DNA of 64,000 nucleotides, from the NCBI GenBank assembly GCA_964420035.1, contig CAYQQR010000014.1:1-64000 (forward strand), given 5' to 3'. The notes beneath the pieces were generated by a model. The model was not told the DNA's origin and did not search any database. It saw nothing but the letters and a program-made list of their open reading frames with translations. Origin of the DNA: CAYQQR01 sp964420035. GTDB lineage: Bacteria; Bacteroidota; Bacteroidia; Bacteroidales; SM23-62. A program made the position numbers and the translations under genes. Positions 62,722-64,000 of this stretch are shown here, piece by piece. Numbering within the stretch: the stretch's first letter is position 1; the number at the start of each line of letters is the position of its first letter.

Positions 62722-63867
62722 TCAGATGTCTTCAAATACACTATAAATCCTGTTAATGATCTCTTCCTGGTCCTTGCCGGTGAGTGAGGGATACATGGGG
62801 ATGCTGATCTCGGACCTGTAGAATTTCTCGGCTTTTTCACAGTGTGTGTTCGCATAACCGTTCTTCCTGTAATACGGATGCCTGTAGACGGGGATGTAAT
62901 GGGTCTGCACTCCCAGTCCCATTTCCAGCATTCTTTCAAAGATTTTTTTCTTTGATTCAAGCAATTTGTCTTTTAACCGTATGGGATACAGGTGGTAGGA
63001 AGAATAAGCCCAATCCCTTTCAACGGGGGTATCAAACCATTCCTGGTCCTGGAATGCCAGGTTATAAGCAGAAGCGATTTCCCTGCGACGTTTTACATTT
63101 TCGTCCAGACGGGAAAGTTGTGAATGAGCCAGGGCAGCTTGAAATTCCGTTATACGGTAGTTATATCCCAGGAACTGCATTTCGTAATACCAGGCTCCGT
63201 CTGAGGATTCCATAAATTCATCGCGGGTGATGCCATGATTCCGGAATTGCATCAGGCGCTTGTAATATTTTTCCTCATCGGTAAGTACTGCCCCTCCTTC
63301 TCCGGCAGCGATATGTTTTACCGGGTGAAAGCTGAACATGCACATGTTTGAAAAAGCACCCGATCCGATCATCTGTTTTTTATACTTTGCCCCGGGCGCG
63401 TGGCAGGCATCTTCAACCATATGCAGTCTGTATTTTTGGGCTATCCTTGAAATGGATGCAAGGTCTGCCGGATGACCGGCATAATGAACCGGGGCCAGGA
63501 AGCGGGTCCGTTCATTGATGAGCGCTTCAAGGCTACCGGGGTCCATGTTGCCGGTTTCCGGGTCGATGTCGCAAAAAACCGGCTTCAATCCCAGATAGAG
63601 TCCCGCGTTAGCCGTTGCTGCAAAGGTCATGGGGGAAGTAATAAACTCGCCGCCTTCTTCTACATCCAGGGCAAAATAGGCAGCGTGCAAAGCAGCGGTG
63701 CCGGAACTGAAGGTAACCGCATAACGGGCATTGACTTTTTCGGCGAGGGATTCCTCGAATTTACGGGAGCGGGGACCCTGGGTGATTAAATCGGCCTGCA
63801 AAGCTTTCCGGACAGCCTTGATATCTTCTTTTGTAATATGATGTTTCCCATAGGGATAGTGTTTCAT
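62722..63867 (-). CDS. pseC: UDP-4-amino-4,6-dideoxy-N-acetyl-beta-L-altrosamine transaminase
   Basis: PseC is the DegT/DnrJ/EryC1-type PLP aminotransferase that adds the C4 amino group to the PseB product. The 381-residue protein has SSGTAALHAAYFALDV, the HMVEDACHAPGAKYKK region and the PLP-Lys SFHPVKHIAAGEGGAVLT. The length is typical. It starts 1 base before the pseB stop and lies 45 bases upstream of pseF. Composition is near the genome norm, unlike the AT-rich cluster core. Confidence 0.92.
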   Translation of the reverse strand: MKHYPYGKHHITKEDIKAVRKALQADLITQGPRSRKFEESLAEKVNARYAVTFSSGTAALHAAYFALDVEEGGEFITSPMTFAATANAGLYLGLKPVFCDIDPETGNMDPGSLEALINERTRFLAPVHYAGHPADLASISRIAQKYRLHMVEDACHAPGAKYKKQMIGSGAFSNMCMFSFHPVKHIAAGEGGAVLTDEEKYYKRLMQFRNHGITRDEFMESSDGAWYYEMQFLGYNYRITEFQAALAHSQLSRLDENVKRRREIASAYNLAFQDQEWFDTPVERDWAYSSYHLYPIRLKDKLLESKKKIFERMLEMGLGVQTHYIPVYRHPYYRKNGYANTHCEKAEKFYRSEISIPMYPSLTGKDQEEIINRIYSVFEDI

Positions 63868-63868
63868 G

Positions 63869-64000
63869 CTACACGGTGAAATTTGGATCGACGTGTGTTT
63901 TTATCTCTTGCCTGATCTCTTCAACACTCAGCCACCGGGTATTGGTGCCGGAGTTATATTTAAAACCTTCAGGAACCGGGGAGGCTTTGTAGTATTTCAG
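63869..64000 (-). CDS. pseB: UDP-N-acetylglucosamine 4,6-dehydratase, C-terminal end only
   Basis: The window stops inside this gene. The visible 43 residues are its C-terminus, ending VDPNFTV with GFKYNSGTNTRWLSVEEI before it, the standard PseB tail. PseB starts the pathway from UDP-GlcNAc. The rest lies beyond 64000. The stop is 1 base from the pseC ATG, so the two are co-transcribed. Confidence 0.85.
   Translation of the reverse strand: MKYYKASPVPEGFKYNSGTNTRWLSVEEIRQEIKTHVDPNFTV

Overview
The window looks like a chromosomal scaffold piece from a Bacteroidota bacterium, probably Bacteroidales or Marinilabiliales and probably metagenome-derived. The support is a SusC/SusD pair, type IX secretion (T9SS) sorting domains, a PorZ homologue, a PadR-PspC pair, the ftsX-DUF3098-uppP-truB-queA gene order, several promoters of the TTG / TAnnTTTG type, and one block of exactly 100 N beside a repeat.

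Layout. 0.1-5 kb: a SusC/SusD outer-membrane uptake pair. 5.2-7.6 kb: a T9SS-exported Ig-like adhesin gene broken by one in-frame stop. 8-12 kb: a Tat-exported sugar-isomerase-like protein, a Tat Gfo/Idh/MocA oxidoreductase, and a tetraheme NapC/NrfH-type cytochrome fused to a formylglycine-generating-enzyme-like (SUMF1) domain. 12-18 kb: a putative barrel protein, CvpA, TyrS, a Wzz-type chain-length protein and an O-antigen ligase. 17.6-24 kb (mostly minus): a SpoIIE-type phosphatase, EF-P, a DUF3108 protein, TsaB, and an efflux adaptor with a TolC-like protein. 24-27 kb: a YgjP peptidase, an Arm-domain-like protein, a repeat-rich non-coding stretch, a radical SAM protein, and a tRNA-Gln with a 166-base tandem array on its 3' side that contains the scaffold gap. 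27-36 kb: PspC/PadR, a DUF2797 protein, an M16 protease, a DoxX-aldo/keto-like fusion and an MFS transporter. 36 kb: tRNA-Asn preceded by a broken tRNA-Asn half that carries an 89-base two-hairpin insertion, then further palindromes. 36.5-45.4 kb: a PfkB kinase, a deoxynucleoside kinase, and the housekeeping run ftsX-DUF3098-uppP-truB-queA-GH3, then ilvE. 45.5-49.2 kb: a giant sensor with propeller, Y_Y_Y, adenylate cyclase and HD domains. 49-56 kb: a universal stress protein, rdgB, porZ, recO and a YfhO-family membrane protein. 56.4-64 kb: a flippase and, converging on it, a pseudaminic acid (Pse) operon.

The Pse operon is the most interesting system. In transcription order it reads pseB (cut by the window end), pseC, pseF, a MaoC-type hydratase, a CitE-type acyl-CoA lyase, a PglD/NeuD-type acyltransferase, pseG, pseI. 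No GNAT-type PseH is present. The hydratase, lyase and acyltransferase lie inside the operon with overlapping or abutting ends. I infer that they make and attach an unusual acyl group on a pseudaminic-acid-like sugar. The block from pseF to pseG is also much more AT-rich than pseC and pseI on either side.

Other points of note are a family of 21-base 9-3-9 hairpins, the two tRNA-linked repeat structures, twin PadR-type operators around a promoter, and two unusual domain fusions.
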